Positions 35,824-47,700 of a stretch of DNA of 64,000 bases are shown in pieces. Every line of letters begins with the position of its first letter. The first letter of the stretch is position 1. The DNA is from Voacanga thouarsii. Its lineage: Eukaryota > Streptophyta > Magnoliopsida > Gentianales > Apocynaceae. The notes beneath the pieces were generated by a model. That model was not told the DNA's origin. It searched no databases and was given only the letters and a program-made list of their open reading frames with translations. The stretch covers positions 1,240,001 to 1,304,000 of the forward strand of contig JANUWF010002208.1 of assembly GCA_026120185.1 (NCBI GenBank), given 5' to 3'. The translations under genes were made by a program, and so were the position numbers.

Positions 35824-36829
35824 TTTATGCATAAATTTTGGGCACATAAAAATCATCAATTTTAAATTCATCCCTTAGTCAAATTTTAATTAAAACATTA
35901 ATCCCAAAATACACATATAAGCAAGTATACTCATTGCAAGTATAGCATAGGGAATTAATGAGTATCGATCCTCAAAGGAACAAGTACACTCTAATCATTT
36001 TTCATTCATTGTTTAATCGACCAACTAAAGTGAGAAAAACTAAAAAGAAAAACAAAGAAATATATACAACTCAAGGATATAGGTTTATGTAATTTAGACA
36101 ATTATCCTAGAAAATATGATAATGAACCAACTAGCAATTCTCTCAACTAATTATCATCTTGGCATCATGAAGGAACGTAAAGTAAAATTTTATCGTTTGT
36201 CAAGTCATAATCTACTTAGATAAATTCCACTTCGTTTGTCAATCCATTGAATCCTATATTTTGATTCATATTAATAGATTTGTCAATCAAGCTAACATAA
36301 TCAAAACATGCATTAAGCTTACCATTATATATTTTAATTCAATTAGCAGATATGTCAATCAAACTATCCTAACCAAAATATACGTGAATCTCAATTCCTT
36401 AAAATATGAAATTAGCTAATGACCCTATGTCAAGGCGAAATCAACTGAATATTTAATCACTTAGTTCTAAAATCATAACATCATCTTTCAAATCTATTAA
36501 GATTTAACAAATACAAAATAAATGCAATGAAACTCCTAACATCATTTTGTCTAAGTCAATTAGAAGAACGCGCATAAAAAACCAATAAAATCAAAAAATC
36601 AAACACCAAAGATGACACAGAATTGATCAAATAGCTAAATTAACACAAAATCATGAATCCTAAAATAATGTTAAATTACAATAAAAACATTGAATGCATC
36701 ATTATTTAAGAAAAAGAAGACAAAGATAAAAGAAAGCACCTATAAACAAGCCTTTTTTCTTCACCCTTGAAGACTGTCTTGAACAATCCTCCTTGATTGC
36801 ATGAACTCTTCCTTTAATGAGGGATTGGG
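35824..36829 (-). mobile_element. C2 5' LTR, first part
   Basis: Starts TTATGCATAAAT next to the primer site (TG mutated to TT) and matches the 3' LTR from 36485 onward. It is interrupted at 36829 by giant LTR copy 2 and resumes at 41157. Confidence 0.75.
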
Positions 36830-39800
36830 TGTAACACTCCGCTACCTAGGCCCGCTAGGGCCGGGCATGTCGCCCCGTCCAACGGACAAGGGGTCTTTAT
36901 AACTAGGTCACACAAATAAAATAGCGGAATAAAAATAATACTTTAACTTAAAATTTATTACAACTCAAGATTAAATTCAAGAATAAATCTGCAAATTCCC
37001 AAAAGAAACACAAATCCATAAATAAAATCATCCACTCTCAACTCCCCAAAGCAATACATAAAAATAAATGACAAAATTCTCTTCCAAGGCAGATAACACT
37101 AGCTACTCATCCCCACAGTAAGATCGACCTGAAATCATGGTAAAAATGGTGATGAGACAGAAATCTCAGTAAATCCGTGTGTGCTTTGAGTGTCCAGTGG
37201 AAATAGTTCGTGTATGCAAAGTATACAATTCTTTATAAAAAAATCACTGGCAAGCAATAAATATTAGCCAAAAGCAAGAGTACTGTTTTGGCTTTTCCAA
37301 CCATTCATAATCAATAAAATCAACCACTCAAAAGAAATGATCATGGGTTACCACACGTTGGGCCCCATAACCGGTCAGAATGCCGACACTTTGTGCAGAC
37401 TGACAAAAAAGGTAGGTGATCGGCCTACCGGACAAGATACTCCTCTTTCTCTATACCCAAACAACAATCGGGTGTCCATTCTGGCAAAACACAGTCACTT
37501 GACTGAAAAATAAACTGCTAGCTCGGATTGGCATGACCTACTGGACTGACATCTTATCCGGGTAGGACTCACCCCTCAGAGGTGGCCACCTACTGAGAGA
37601 CTTACCCTGACCCCTCAAAAACTAGCCCCAGCAGTCCACCTTTATTGAGTACTCAATGTAACATATCCCACTTGGGAGAAAATGAACAAACACAGTTTCA
37701 CATGAAAATGGCAATTAAGGGTTTCCTAAGTTTTTGTCAAAATCCGTTTTAGAAAGAGTTTTAAGTTTGAGTAAATCTGCTTGTTGATTTTCAAATAATT
37801 CAATTAACTGAAATAAGAAAGAGGTCAATCCTCAATTGCCTTTATAGAACTGAGTGTCCATGCACTCTACGTTTGGCTTGCCATAATAAACATTTTACAT
37901 CATTCAGGTTTTATGCAGGAGCTTACTTGATTCTTGCTCATAATAAAAGGTCTCCAACAGCTGACCTAACCCTTCATGTGCAAATACAAACCACAATCAA
38001 ACTCAAGCCAAAATTCACTTTCTCAATTTAAAACAACTCAACTCACTACTACCATGATCCTAGTGTCCCAAGTTTTAAGGCGAAACAATAAATAAATAGG
38101 TTTATAAGCTAAGTCTAATTTGAAATTTAAAATAATTAATGTTTTTGGGAAATAAGTACTAATAAGTTGAAGGTTTAAATCTTGCTAAGCTAAATTCAAA
38201 GTTTAATTGGTGAAGAGTCTTAGGTATTAGGTAAAATAATGATTTATTAATAATTAATTGTTTGAAAATAATTGCTAGCTAAAATTAGTTGAAAATAAAA
38301 TTTAATGGGTCTTGATTGGAAAATAATAAATAGACTTTAATAGGTTTTGATTAAAAGGTAATAATTAAATTTTTAATAATAAATATTTTACTTATTATGA
38401 TTATTTTCATAAAAGCTTTAGTTGATTTTATCATTTTATATAATATCTATATATCTTGAATAAAAGCTACCATTTATTTGGCTAAAATATCTTTTTAGAA
38501 TTCAAATCCAGTTCCTAGGGTTTTTCAAATTTTCTAGCAAAATCATAATATTAAATATTTTATTAATGAATAAAAATTAGCTTAAGGACAACAAGATCAT
38601 GATCATATTTCTATGGCTAACCACAATCATGAACATATACAACTCTTCCATTCATCAAATCATCCAAATCATGCATATAAGCATAGATCTAAATTTATCA
38701 AGACATAATCTAACCTCTACTAGCATAAATATAATCACGGCTTCAATAATCCAACATGAATATAAATCCTATTCACCAAAGGTGACATAATCTCTAGCAT
38801 ACTTGATCACAAATACTACCTATGACATGGAGACATGCATTAAACCCTAAAACACCATACAATCAACCAAGATAATCCATTCATACATAAATCCCATCTC
38901 CAACATATTCATACATATATTCATGCTTCTCATCACAACAATATATACTCAACCCTATTCATGATTCATCTTCTATCAACATCATCCTAGAGACATGAAT
39001 CTAGAATTTAAAAGAAGGGTTAAAAAGGCTTACTTGATCAATGAGTACCTTGAAGGAATTTCTAATGGATATCAACTCCTAGATGTCTAAATCCGTCCAA
39101 AGAAGATGAAGGAAGCATAGCCATGGTTGATGAAATCATTCGGCCAAGAGAGAGGGAGTATTCGGTCAAGAGAGAGAAAGAGAGAGAGAGAGAGAAAGAG
39201 AAGAGAAGAAGAAAGTCCATTAGCATGCTTAAACACATATATGTTCATTAGAGATTGAAGATTAGCGAAGATGAAGTTGACTGAATAAACCTACCTTGAA
39301 GGTGTTCTTGAGCCTTCACAAAATTTCTGGTTTTTTATCCGAAAGTGCGAGTTGAATTTTGGAGTTTGATGTTAAAAATGGTGTGGATGGACTCACAGTA
39401 GTGAATAGATGAAATCTAGAATTTTTAGAAGAAGTTTAAAGTGATTTGGAGAGGTATTAGGTGAAAGAAAGGAGTAGGTGTTCTTGGTGTGCTATGTGTT
39501 CTTGAAGGTTGAAGAGAATAGAGAGTTTTTGGGATTGGAGGCTGCCAAATTTTTGTAGGGATTAGGGCTGCCAAATTTCTTGTAGGGTTTTGGAAGATGA
39601 TTTTCTGGTTTGGAAGGGAAAAGGAAAGGTTAATTATTGAAATCCTTAAAGAATATTTTTGGGAAGCAAATTTGGAAACTAAATATGACAAGAATATCTT
39701 TGATTATTGGGGAGCTTTTGGGAGGCTGTCATGGCCGACTGCTTGTGCAGTATTTCAGCTGGATGGAAGCTGGTTGAAGAAGGCTAAGGGTGGCTGAAAA

Positions 39801-41156
39801 TAAGGAGTATAATGGTGGAGCAAAGGTCTGGTTGTTTGAGGAATATTTTATGGAAGGTTGCTAAATTATGTGGCTGGAATTTTGGTAACTAATTAAGCAT
39901 GATAGCAGAGATTTGTTGGAGAGATTTTTGGATAGCTATGTCTGAATTTCGTGCAGAAGCTTGGGGAGGATAATGGAGTTCAGCTCATGGTTGTTTAAGG
40001 AGGGGTTGTGCAAAAGAAAGCTGAGGTTTCGGCTAGGGATGAATTAGGAAATAAAGCTGGAAAGTTTTCCTGCACAGAATTTTCGCAAGGCTGGAATTTT
40101 CTGGGCAGTTTTCACCAGCCATTTTCCAGTCAGCTTGCAGAGAGTTTGAAGGGGTTTTCAGGGGTTTTCAAGGCTGGTTTCCAGCCTTCTTTATGGAGGA
40201 AAAACGTGGCTAAGATGCTGAACAAAAAATGAAAGAAAACAGCTTGGTTTCGGACCTCCAAAGCTGTGATTTTGCCCATGGATTTTTCTGGTTTTGTACA
40301 GCTTTTGTGCAGTCCGAAAATGGCCAGAAAAATTCAGGTTCCAAGCTGATCAAAAGGGCCATTTTCTGGCAGCATTTGGGAAGGAATAATGGCAGAGAAT
40401 TTTGACACATTGAAGGTACAAGAAGCTGGAAAATTTTCAGTTCTATGCATGAAGGAAAATGAACCTAGCTAGAGTGAAGTTTTAGAGAGTTCACTAGGGA
40501 AATTAATTCACTTGAAATCTTTCCCCCTCTTCCATGGTTTCGGTCCATAAGATGTCTTTCACTAAGACATTTTGAACCTTTAAGGCCACAACACTTTACT
40601 GAAATTTCTGGAATGAAATTAGCTAGAATAAATTGAACATCCTAATGGATTGAGAAATAGGAAAAATTAAGGATCAAGAGGAAATGAATTCCCCTTAGGA
40701 ATTTTGTGTAGGGCAAAAGAGTATGATTAGGATGTTCCTATCATGTCTCTCTTAGGACAACATCACTACCCTACTCCAAAGCACGTAAGGCCGAAAATAA
40801 CACTTCCCAAGAAAAAATAAAATTTAATCAAGTTAAAGCTCCTATGATGGAATTTGAACCCAAGACCTCAAGAATTAATTCTATATCTCTAACCACTAAA
40901 CCACAACAACTCTTGTTCTTATTTTCTCTCTAAAAATATTTTCCTATTCAATCATCAAGCTATCACCCTTTCTCCACCTCAAGCAAAAATTACCATTTTG
41001 TCCTTCTCACTCAATAATCATAATCAAGCCCTCTAGACTATAAAACATAAATTCAATGCACATAAAATCATATAAAAATATATTTAAACATGCAATAAAG
41101 TATGATATACATCCCAACCCCCTTACTCTAAGGTTGATTTTGACTGGGGTTCCACA
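36830..41156. mobile_element. Giant solo LTR copy 2 (4327 bp)
   Basis: Starts TGTAACACTCC and ends GGGGTTCCACA, with a perfect 5 bp duplication TTGGG at 36825-36829 and 41157-41161. It aligns with copy 1 along its full length, including the GTCGCCCCGTC word near the left end, the GA run, the ATGGCCGACTG word at 39731-39741 and the tRNA-like segment. It carries no nested element and so gives the reference structure of this LTR. It probably belongs to a large Ty3/gypsy element of Ogre/Tat type, but no internal region is present to prove it. Confidence 0.82.
40836..40905 (-). other. tRNA-like segment, giant LTR copy 2
   Basis: The B box GGTTCAAATTC is identical to copy 1 (40850-40860). The A box has mutated to TGGTTTAGTGG. 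Conservation of both boxes in two old copies may reflect common descent only. Confidence 0.5.
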
Positions 41157-41698
41157 TTGGGAATTTTTGCTTATGAATCCATCTCTCTCTATGTGTCTCT
41201 TCTAACCCTTGTGTTTTTCTTATGATTTTATATGCCTCTTAGATGCTAAATTGGTGGCTTAAGAAGTCTTGGCCAAGTAGGATTCTAAAAATACCAAAAT
41301 TATTAGAAAATTCCTAATTTCGTACATAGAATATTCGCTTCCAGAGCGTACATGTGCCGCCTACCGTCGACCTACCTAGCGCCAAGTGCATTTTGTTCTT
41401 TCCCTATTTTTGCTCTGTTTTTGGTCGATTCATATCGGAAGACATAATGGACCTGACGCCAAGTACACTTTCCAGACCTGGTGCTAGGTTTGTTTTGCTT
41501 TTGTGCTGAATGTTGCTCGAATTCCTCTGCTAGACCAAAATAGACCCCGCATATGATCACTTAACTGGGCTTGGCACTAGGCACATTATAGAATTGTTCA
41601 CTTTCTACTTGATTTTAACTTAAATTTGCACATATTTGCTAAAAATACTTTTAACAAACAAAATGTCAAATAAGAAGGAATATATCTAGTTATTACAA
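41157..41698 (-). mobile_element. C2 5' LTR, second part, truncated
   Basis: Begins with the right TTGGG and continues to ATTACAA at 41698, where it stops about 95 bases short of the expected TCCCTATCA end. The GC-rich cluster (CTAGCGCCAAGTGC, GACGCCAAGTAC) is at about 41380-41580. Confidence 0.7.
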
Positions 41699-42625
41699 TA
41701 AATGATCATTGAAGCATCAAGCTAAAAAGACATAATTCATCAAAATGATCATTTTTTAAGAAGAGTCTCCATAGAGAAAAAAAGAGGGCATGTCTATGAG
41801 CACTTCCTTTATTCTTTTTTTCTCTTTATAAAACATTGATATCAATATTTTAATTATTTTTCAGATGATGTTTTGAATTTACAACATTGTATTAATTTTT
41901 AGTGAATTGATCAATTTAATTACCAATTGATGGTATTTGGTTATTTAAGGTTAATTTGATGAATTTATTGATTACTTCTATCTTCTAATTAACTTGAGAA
42001 AGAGGTTAGGAAGTGGTTCCTATTTGATCAATTCTAAATCTACTCCTTAGCTAACTCAAGAGAGAGGTTACGTAAGACTTGGAGTGACTTAAGATTTGTT
42101 GATTTCACCTAGAGATAAGGGATTAATGAATTTCATACTCTTATCACCTAAAGATAGGGATATTAATAAAGGAATTATGAATCATACATCTTTTGGTTGT
42201 TTTGATGAGGAAGAAATATCTGTTGACATACCTAAAAGATATTGAAACCATAACTTGAGAGAGTGTGTATGGATTCTATATTATTTCTTTATGATGCTAT
42301 AACGTAATTGATGGTGATAATTGTTAGATTGATCATTGTTATAATTTTCAGAATTTCATTCTAATTTCATGACATTTATCATTGGTTGTATAAATGTTGC
42401 ATTTAGATTTTATTGAATTAATTTAGTTGATAGGTTAGACAAAAGATGAAGAGTAATGAGTATATAGTTGTTCCTTGAGGATCGATACTCGTTAATCTCT
42501 ATACTATACTTTTCAAATGGGTATACTTGCTCATATGTGTGCTTTGAGATTAACGTTTTAATTAAAACTTAATTGAGAATAGATTTAAAAGTGAATGATG
42601 TTAATTACCCAAATCTGACGTATCA
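41699..42625 (+). mobile_element. Family D copy D2, LTR fragment
   Basis: From about 41710 it matches D1 from 19483 on (AAGCTAAAAAG, then the GAAGAG and GGGCATGTC words) and ends AATCTGACGTATCA at 42625, the D LTR end. The first 590 bases of the LTR are missing, and no primer site follows, so it is a truncated LTR. Confidence 0.65.
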
Positions 42626-42935
42626 GCAACTGTTGGTCGTGAGAACCAAGAATAAATCTTCACGAATTAGATGGGAGACAGCACAGGAAAGAGGTGAGAT
42701 TTGAAAGGAATGGAAGATAGAGTAAAGTGGATACTAACCTGCGAGCAATTAGCAAGGGGAAGAGAAGTGAACAAGCAAAATATTTGAGTGAAGAAAATGC
42801 TTCATGGCTCATTGATTTATCGAGAATTCAATGCTAACCGATGCCTGTTAAACACAATAAGAAGGACTTGTTTTGGAAGAATCTAAACCAGTGCAATCAA
42901 AAGAATGCCTTTCCTATGTTTACCCCGATTCACCA
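42626..42935. other. Short unexplained segment left of A2
   Basis: About 300 bases with no coding and no match seen elsewhere in the window. It should be the left part of whatever A2 inserted into, since the CACCA duplication joins 42935 to 52139. Confidence 0.4.
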
Positions 42936-44467
42936 TGATAAGGGCTAAATTAGTCATGTTTTTCCTAGTTATTCGAGGTTCTTTTGTAATACATTTTGTT
43001 CAATAACTAGTCATATTCCTTCATATTTGAGATTTTATCCTTGGAAAGGTAATTTTTTTCTTTATTTCAGATTTTTAGGATAAAACGAAATAAAAATGTC
43101 ACAAAACAGAGGAGAGGTGGCGCCGGCTAGGACATTAGAACCGGCGTCGGCCATGCATTGTTGAAACAAACTTCGAAACGACGAAAAAATTGTTGAAACA
43201 AAGCAGAACAGAACTAAGGCAGCACCGGCTACATTCTGAACACGTTGTGCAAAATTCGAAGAAAAATTGGTGAACGAGTAGAGGAATAGAACACAACCAA
43301 CGCCGACTACGAGAGCCAAAGCGGCGCAGGCTGTGCCCTGAAGCTAAGGCGGTGCTGTGATTTTTCTATGCGGTTTTTTGTAATATGAGGAATTTTAGTA
43401 TCTTCCAACTTCTACTCAACCAAGAACTTTGTACCTACGAGTTTAAGCACTTCTTAAGCCTATAAATAGATGAAAAACACGAGGAAAAATGAGAGAATTC
43501 ATTGATCATCACAGAAAATTACTCAATCAATTGAGAAATTCTTCAAGTTCAAGGAGGGTTGTACAAGAAGGTCTTCAAAGGAAGAAGGATGAGGCTTGTC
43601 CATGAGTGCTTTCTTTTACTTCATTTTCTTTTTCTTAACAATGATATGTTAATTATTTTATTGTAATTCAACGTTGTTTAGATACTCATGATATTTAGAG
43701 TTGTTTGATCTTTTGATTAATTGGTTATTATTCTTGGTATTCAATTACTTGTGCTTATTACGAGATTAGTTGGTTGGTTCTATCCATTGACTTGCTGGAC
43801 CAAAGGGGGTTGATGGTAGTTTGAATTTATTAATTTCATATTCTGTTGGCTATTAACTTACTAGACCAAATGGGGTTGATTGCTTAGAACTAGTAATTGA
43901 AGGTTAATTGATGTCTTCCGAGACCAAGGGTTTATTGAATAATTTCATGCTTTGAATTTTTCGAGACGAAGGGAATTTAATTAAGGATTGTATGTAATGC
44001 ATCTTTTGGATGAATTAGTTGAAACGGACCAAGTGATTCTAATTTATCTAGAAGATAGTGATTTCTTGGATTGACCATCGAAGTGAGTCTACTTTAATCT
44101 TTCATGATGCCAAGGGAATAATTAGTTATGATAAAGGTTGGATACTTTAAGATCATATTTGTCTAAACAATGGTTGAAATTGCATACTTCTCCATCCTTG
44201 ACATATATATATATATATATATTGATTTTCTTATTTTTATTTTTATTTTTATTTGTTTTTCACTTTATCAAGCCGGTTAAACAATGAAATAAAAGGGATT
44301 AATGTCTACTTGTTCCTTGAGGATCGACACTTGTTTGAACCCTATACTCGGTTAATGATGAGTACGCTTACTTATATGTGTGATTTGGGTTGAACGTTTT
44401 AATTTAAACTGAATTGGGAATGTGTTTATTTTTTGTATGATTTTTATGCCTAAGTCTGAACACATCA
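42936..44467 (+). repeat. A2 5' LTR
   Basis: TGATAAGGGCTAAAT start, GAACACATCA end, 1532 bp. Relative to the 3' LTR it has lost about 24 bases between two copies of a GCGCCGGCTA-like word (near 43228). A TA repeat is at about 44205-44222. Confidence 0.92.
43461..43468 (+). promoter_or_regulatory. TATA box in the A2 5' LTR
   Basis: TATAAATA in the context AAGCCTATAAATAGATG, about 525 bases into the LTR, conserved in the 3' LTR at 51120-51127 and recognisable in the A1 LTRs. It is the likely Pol II promoter; transcription would start some 30 bases downstream. Confidence 0.65.
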
Positions 44468-44473
44468 TGTTTT

Positions 44474-44491
44474 TGGCACCGTTGCCGGGGA
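44474..44491 (+). promoter_or_regulatory. A2 primer binding site, first copy
   Basis: TGGCACCGTTGCCGGGGA is the complement of the tRNA-Asp 3' end with one mismatch, six bases after the LTR end. Confidence 0.88.
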
Positions 44492-44548
44492 TCAATTTGT
44501 GTTTATTTGTTTAATAATTCTTTCCTTGTGCCAAAAACATCAAGTTTT

Positions 44549-44566
44549 TGGTGTCGTTGCCGGGGA
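44549..44566 (+). promoter_or_regulatory. A2 primer binding site, second copy
   Basis: TGGTGTCGTTGCCGGGGA, two transitions from the ideal site, lies 75 bases after the first. Its context (ACATCAAG before, AACAATAGCATGAAAG after) matches the single site of A1, including the last bases of the LTR, so the 75 bases between the two sites are an insertion or duplication. Confidence 0.85.
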
Positions 44567-44798
44567 ACAATAGCATGAAAGTTTGGATTTTGTTGATTTA
44601 GCCATGTAAATATGTAAATATGTAAATTGTGTATAATTGTTATTTTTTGCAAAAAGGTGCTATCTTTTGTATTTCATGTATTCTTAACCTAACCTAACCT
44701 ACTAACTTTGACTATGTTCTTTTTACTAACTTTGTAACCTTGTACTTTTGGTTTGTATCAGTAATTCAGTACCTAACTTGCCTCTATGTGTAGGAGAA

Positions 44799-45410
44799 AT
44801 GGCGAACTGGAATTCGAGGAAGTCTAATGAGGGGCAATACCTCCATTGCACTCCTAAGAGGACACTTGCGGCACCAGGATCAGCAGAACTTGAAACCTTT
44901 ATTGGGAAATTTGCTATTCATATCATGAGGCATTTCCAAGAAATTGATTCCACATTTGAGAAATTCGAAGCAATGATCCGCAACATGGAATGACAAATTT
45001 TGTTCTTGACGGATACAGTGATAAAATCCCACGACCTAAACCCAATAGCCAGTGAGGAAACAGTTGTTGTCACATTGCGAAGTGGAAAAGAATTTCCAGA
45101 CAGTCCAGATGACAACCGGCGCCAGCTAGAAGAAGGGAATCGGCACCGGCTATCCAGTAACCCCGAGACCCAGCCACCCAGAACTGAACCGGCACCGACC
45201 GAAGCACTGGAACCGACGCCGGCTATCCCCTATCCACCTTCCGAAAAACCTACTTTCCAGCCTAACATACCGTATCCTACTCATCTACATAAGTCCTGAA
45301 AAGATGCTCAATTCAACAAATTCCTTGAGGTATTTAAACAATTGCACATAAACATTCCCCTCAGTGAAACCTTAATCCACATGCCCAAATAAGCCAAATT
45401 CCTCAAATGC
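44799..45410 (+). pseudogene. A2 gag remnant without the gag core
   Basis: Starts MANWNSRKSN at 44799 and is in one frame with the protease. Stops interrupt it at 44991 (CGA to TGA), 45297 (TGA) and 45389 (TAC to TAA by comparison with A1). Residues about 28-63 are the same putative coiled coil as in A1. TLRSGKEF follows, then a linker rich in Pro, Glu and Thr encoded by GC-rich CCGGCRCCG words (45114-45225), then AQFNKFLEVFKQLHINIP, a standard Athila pre-protease motif. No gag core or zinc knuckle is present between the short N-terminus and LRSGK. Confidence 0.75.
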
Positions 45411-45866
45411 ATGCTCGTCAACAAAAAGCAATTGGAAGAGTTGTCTACAGTAGTCCTCAACGAAGAATGCTCAGCTATCCTGCAGGATAACTCGAAATTT
45501 CCACATAAAAAAAATGATCCAGGGAGTTTCTCTATCCCATGTCTAATTGGCACTCTTCATGTCTGTAATGCATTAGCTGACCTAGGTGTTAGCATTAATT
45601 TATTGCCATATAAAACATTCAAAAGGCTAGGCCTAGGAGAACCATAGCCCACTAGGATGAGTATTCAACTGGCGGATAGATCTATCAAATATCCTAGGGG
45701 CATAATAGAAGATGTGTTGGTAAAAGTTGATAAATTCATATTTCCAGTGGATTTTGTTATTCTTGATATGGATAAAGATTCCAAAGTCCCTTTAATCTTT
45801 GGTAGACCCTTCCTAGCTATAACAAAAGCATTAATTGACGTTCATGGGGGGGATGTTGACACTTAG
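45411..45866 (+). pseudogene. A2 aspartic protease
   Basis: Catalytic Asp in NALADLGVSINLLPY and the second motif [11 protein letters not shown] are present. A TAG at 45645-45647 replaces the Gln seen in A1. The frame ends after a run of seven G (45846-45852), one base more than needed to join the RT frame, whereas A1 is one base short. Confidence 0.87.
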
Positions 45867-47129
45867 GGTTGGGGATGAGGAAGTAGTCATTCAAATTCAC
45901 AAAAGTATGCAACACCCTGTGTCTTCTGATGATTCTTGTCTAAGAATTGATATTCTTGATGAACCAATTTTTGAGTTGATGTAGGAATCCATTGAGGACG
46001 AATTGATGGAAACATCAACGGCATATTTGGAGGAATTTCACAATGAGGATGGGATGCAGAATTTGGAAATAGAGAAAAGCAGTTTAGGAAGAATGAAATC
46101 ATCTATAGAAGATCCTCCTAAATTGGACATAAAAGATCTACCCAAGCATTTGGAATATGTTTTCTTGGCTAAAGAACGTAAGTTGCCTATCATCATTGCC
46201 AAAGATCTCGATCCAGAACAAAAGACCAAGCTGGTAAGTATGTTGGAAAAATATAAGGGAGTGATAGCCTGGAAGATCATTGATATTAAAGGCAATAGTC
46301 CATCCTTTTGCATGCATAAGATCTTGATGGAAGAAGGTGAAAAACCTATAGTACAACCCCAACGTAGGTTGAACCCACATATGAGCGAAGTGGTAAAAGT
46401 GAGGTGGTTAAGCTCTTAGATTCAGGCATCATTTACCCTATTTCTGATAGTGTTTGGGTGAGTCCTACTCAAATAGTATCAAAGAATAGAGGAATGACGG
46501 TGAGCCCCAATGATAAAAATGAGTTAGTCCTTATGAGATTGGTTACGGGTTGGAGGTTTTGCATAGATTATAGGATACTAAACAAAGCCACTAGAAAAGA
46601 TCACTTCCCTCTTCTTTTCATTGACCAAATGTTAGAAAGGTTAGCTGGACATGAGTATTATTATTTCTTAGATGGATTTTTTGGCTACCTACAAATTCCC
46701 ATAGCTCTGGAGGACCAAGAAAAAAACCACTTACGTGTCCATATGGTACTTTTGCATATCGTAGGATGCCATTTGATCTTTATAATGGTCCTGAAACATT
46801 CCAAAGATGTATAACAGCTATATTTAAAGGATTCGTGGGAGACATCATAGAGGTATTTATGGATGATTTTTCAATTTTTGGTGATTCGTTTGAGTTGTGT
46901 TTATCTAATCTCGAAAATGTGCTAGCAAGATGTGAATAGACTAACCTCATGCTTAATTTGGAAAAATGCCATTTTATGGTGCAAGAAAGTATTGTGTTGG
47001 GGCATAAAATTTCAAGAAAGGGTATAGAGGTCGATAGGGCAAAAATTGAAGCAATTGAGAAGCTGCCTCCCCCTACTTTGGTAAAAGCTATAAGAAGCTT
47101 TCTTGGTCATGCAGGTTTCTACAGAAGTT
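45850..47129 (+). pseudogene. A2 reverse transcriptase
   Basis: Several pieces cover the polymerase. The N-terminal part ends at a one-base deletion near 46398 that turns VVKGEVVKLL out of frame. The next piece (46404 to about 46715) has the first RT Asp in FLDGFFGY. Another indel in an A-run near 46725 follows. The third piece carries the catalytic EVFMDDFS (about 46850-46873), a GAG to TAG stop at 46937, and the conserved LEKCHFMV and FLGHAGFYR. After FYR at about 47128 the sequence jumps to RNase H. Confidence 0.9.
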
Positions 47130-47700
47130 GGTGCAGTATTGGGACAAAGACAGAATAAGCACTTCCAACCTATATACTATGCAAGCAAGACTTTAACAGA
47201 GGCATAAGAAAACTATAGAACAACAGAGAAAGAATTGCTTGCCATAGTGTTTGCCTTTGATAAATTCCATTCTTACCTTATTTTGTCCAAAGTTATTGTT
47301 TATACGGATAATTCAGCTCTGAAGTACCTACTAACCAAACATGATTCCAAACTAAGGTTGATAAGATGGGTTCTATTATTGCAGGAATTTGATTTGGAAA
47401 TTAGGGATAAAAAAGGTGTGGAAAACTTGGCTATGGATCACCTGTCAAGATTGGACAATCCAAATTTGGAATCCTTGATAGAAGAAGACATCGATGACGC
47501 CTTTTCGAATGAGCAACTCTTGATCGTAGAAGGTGAGCTACCAAACACCCCCTGGTTCGCTGATTTTGCTAATTACTTGGTTGTAGAAATTGTTCCACCA
47601 GCTTTTACAATGCAACAAAAGAAGAAATTCCTCTCCGACGTAAGGCACTACTTTTGGTAAGATCCATATTTATTTAAATGTTGTGCGGACCAAACTATTA
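47130..47700 (+). pseudogene. A2 RNase H, N-terminally deleted
   Basis: Starts at the equivalent of A1 residue 234 (VGAVLGQRQNKHF), so about 67 residues are missing, including the RT connection region and the first RNase H Asp. A CAA to TAA stop is at 47205. The Glu of EKELLAIV, the Asp of VYTDNSALK and the Asp of MDHLSR are present. A TAA lies at about 47658. Confidence 0.85.
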
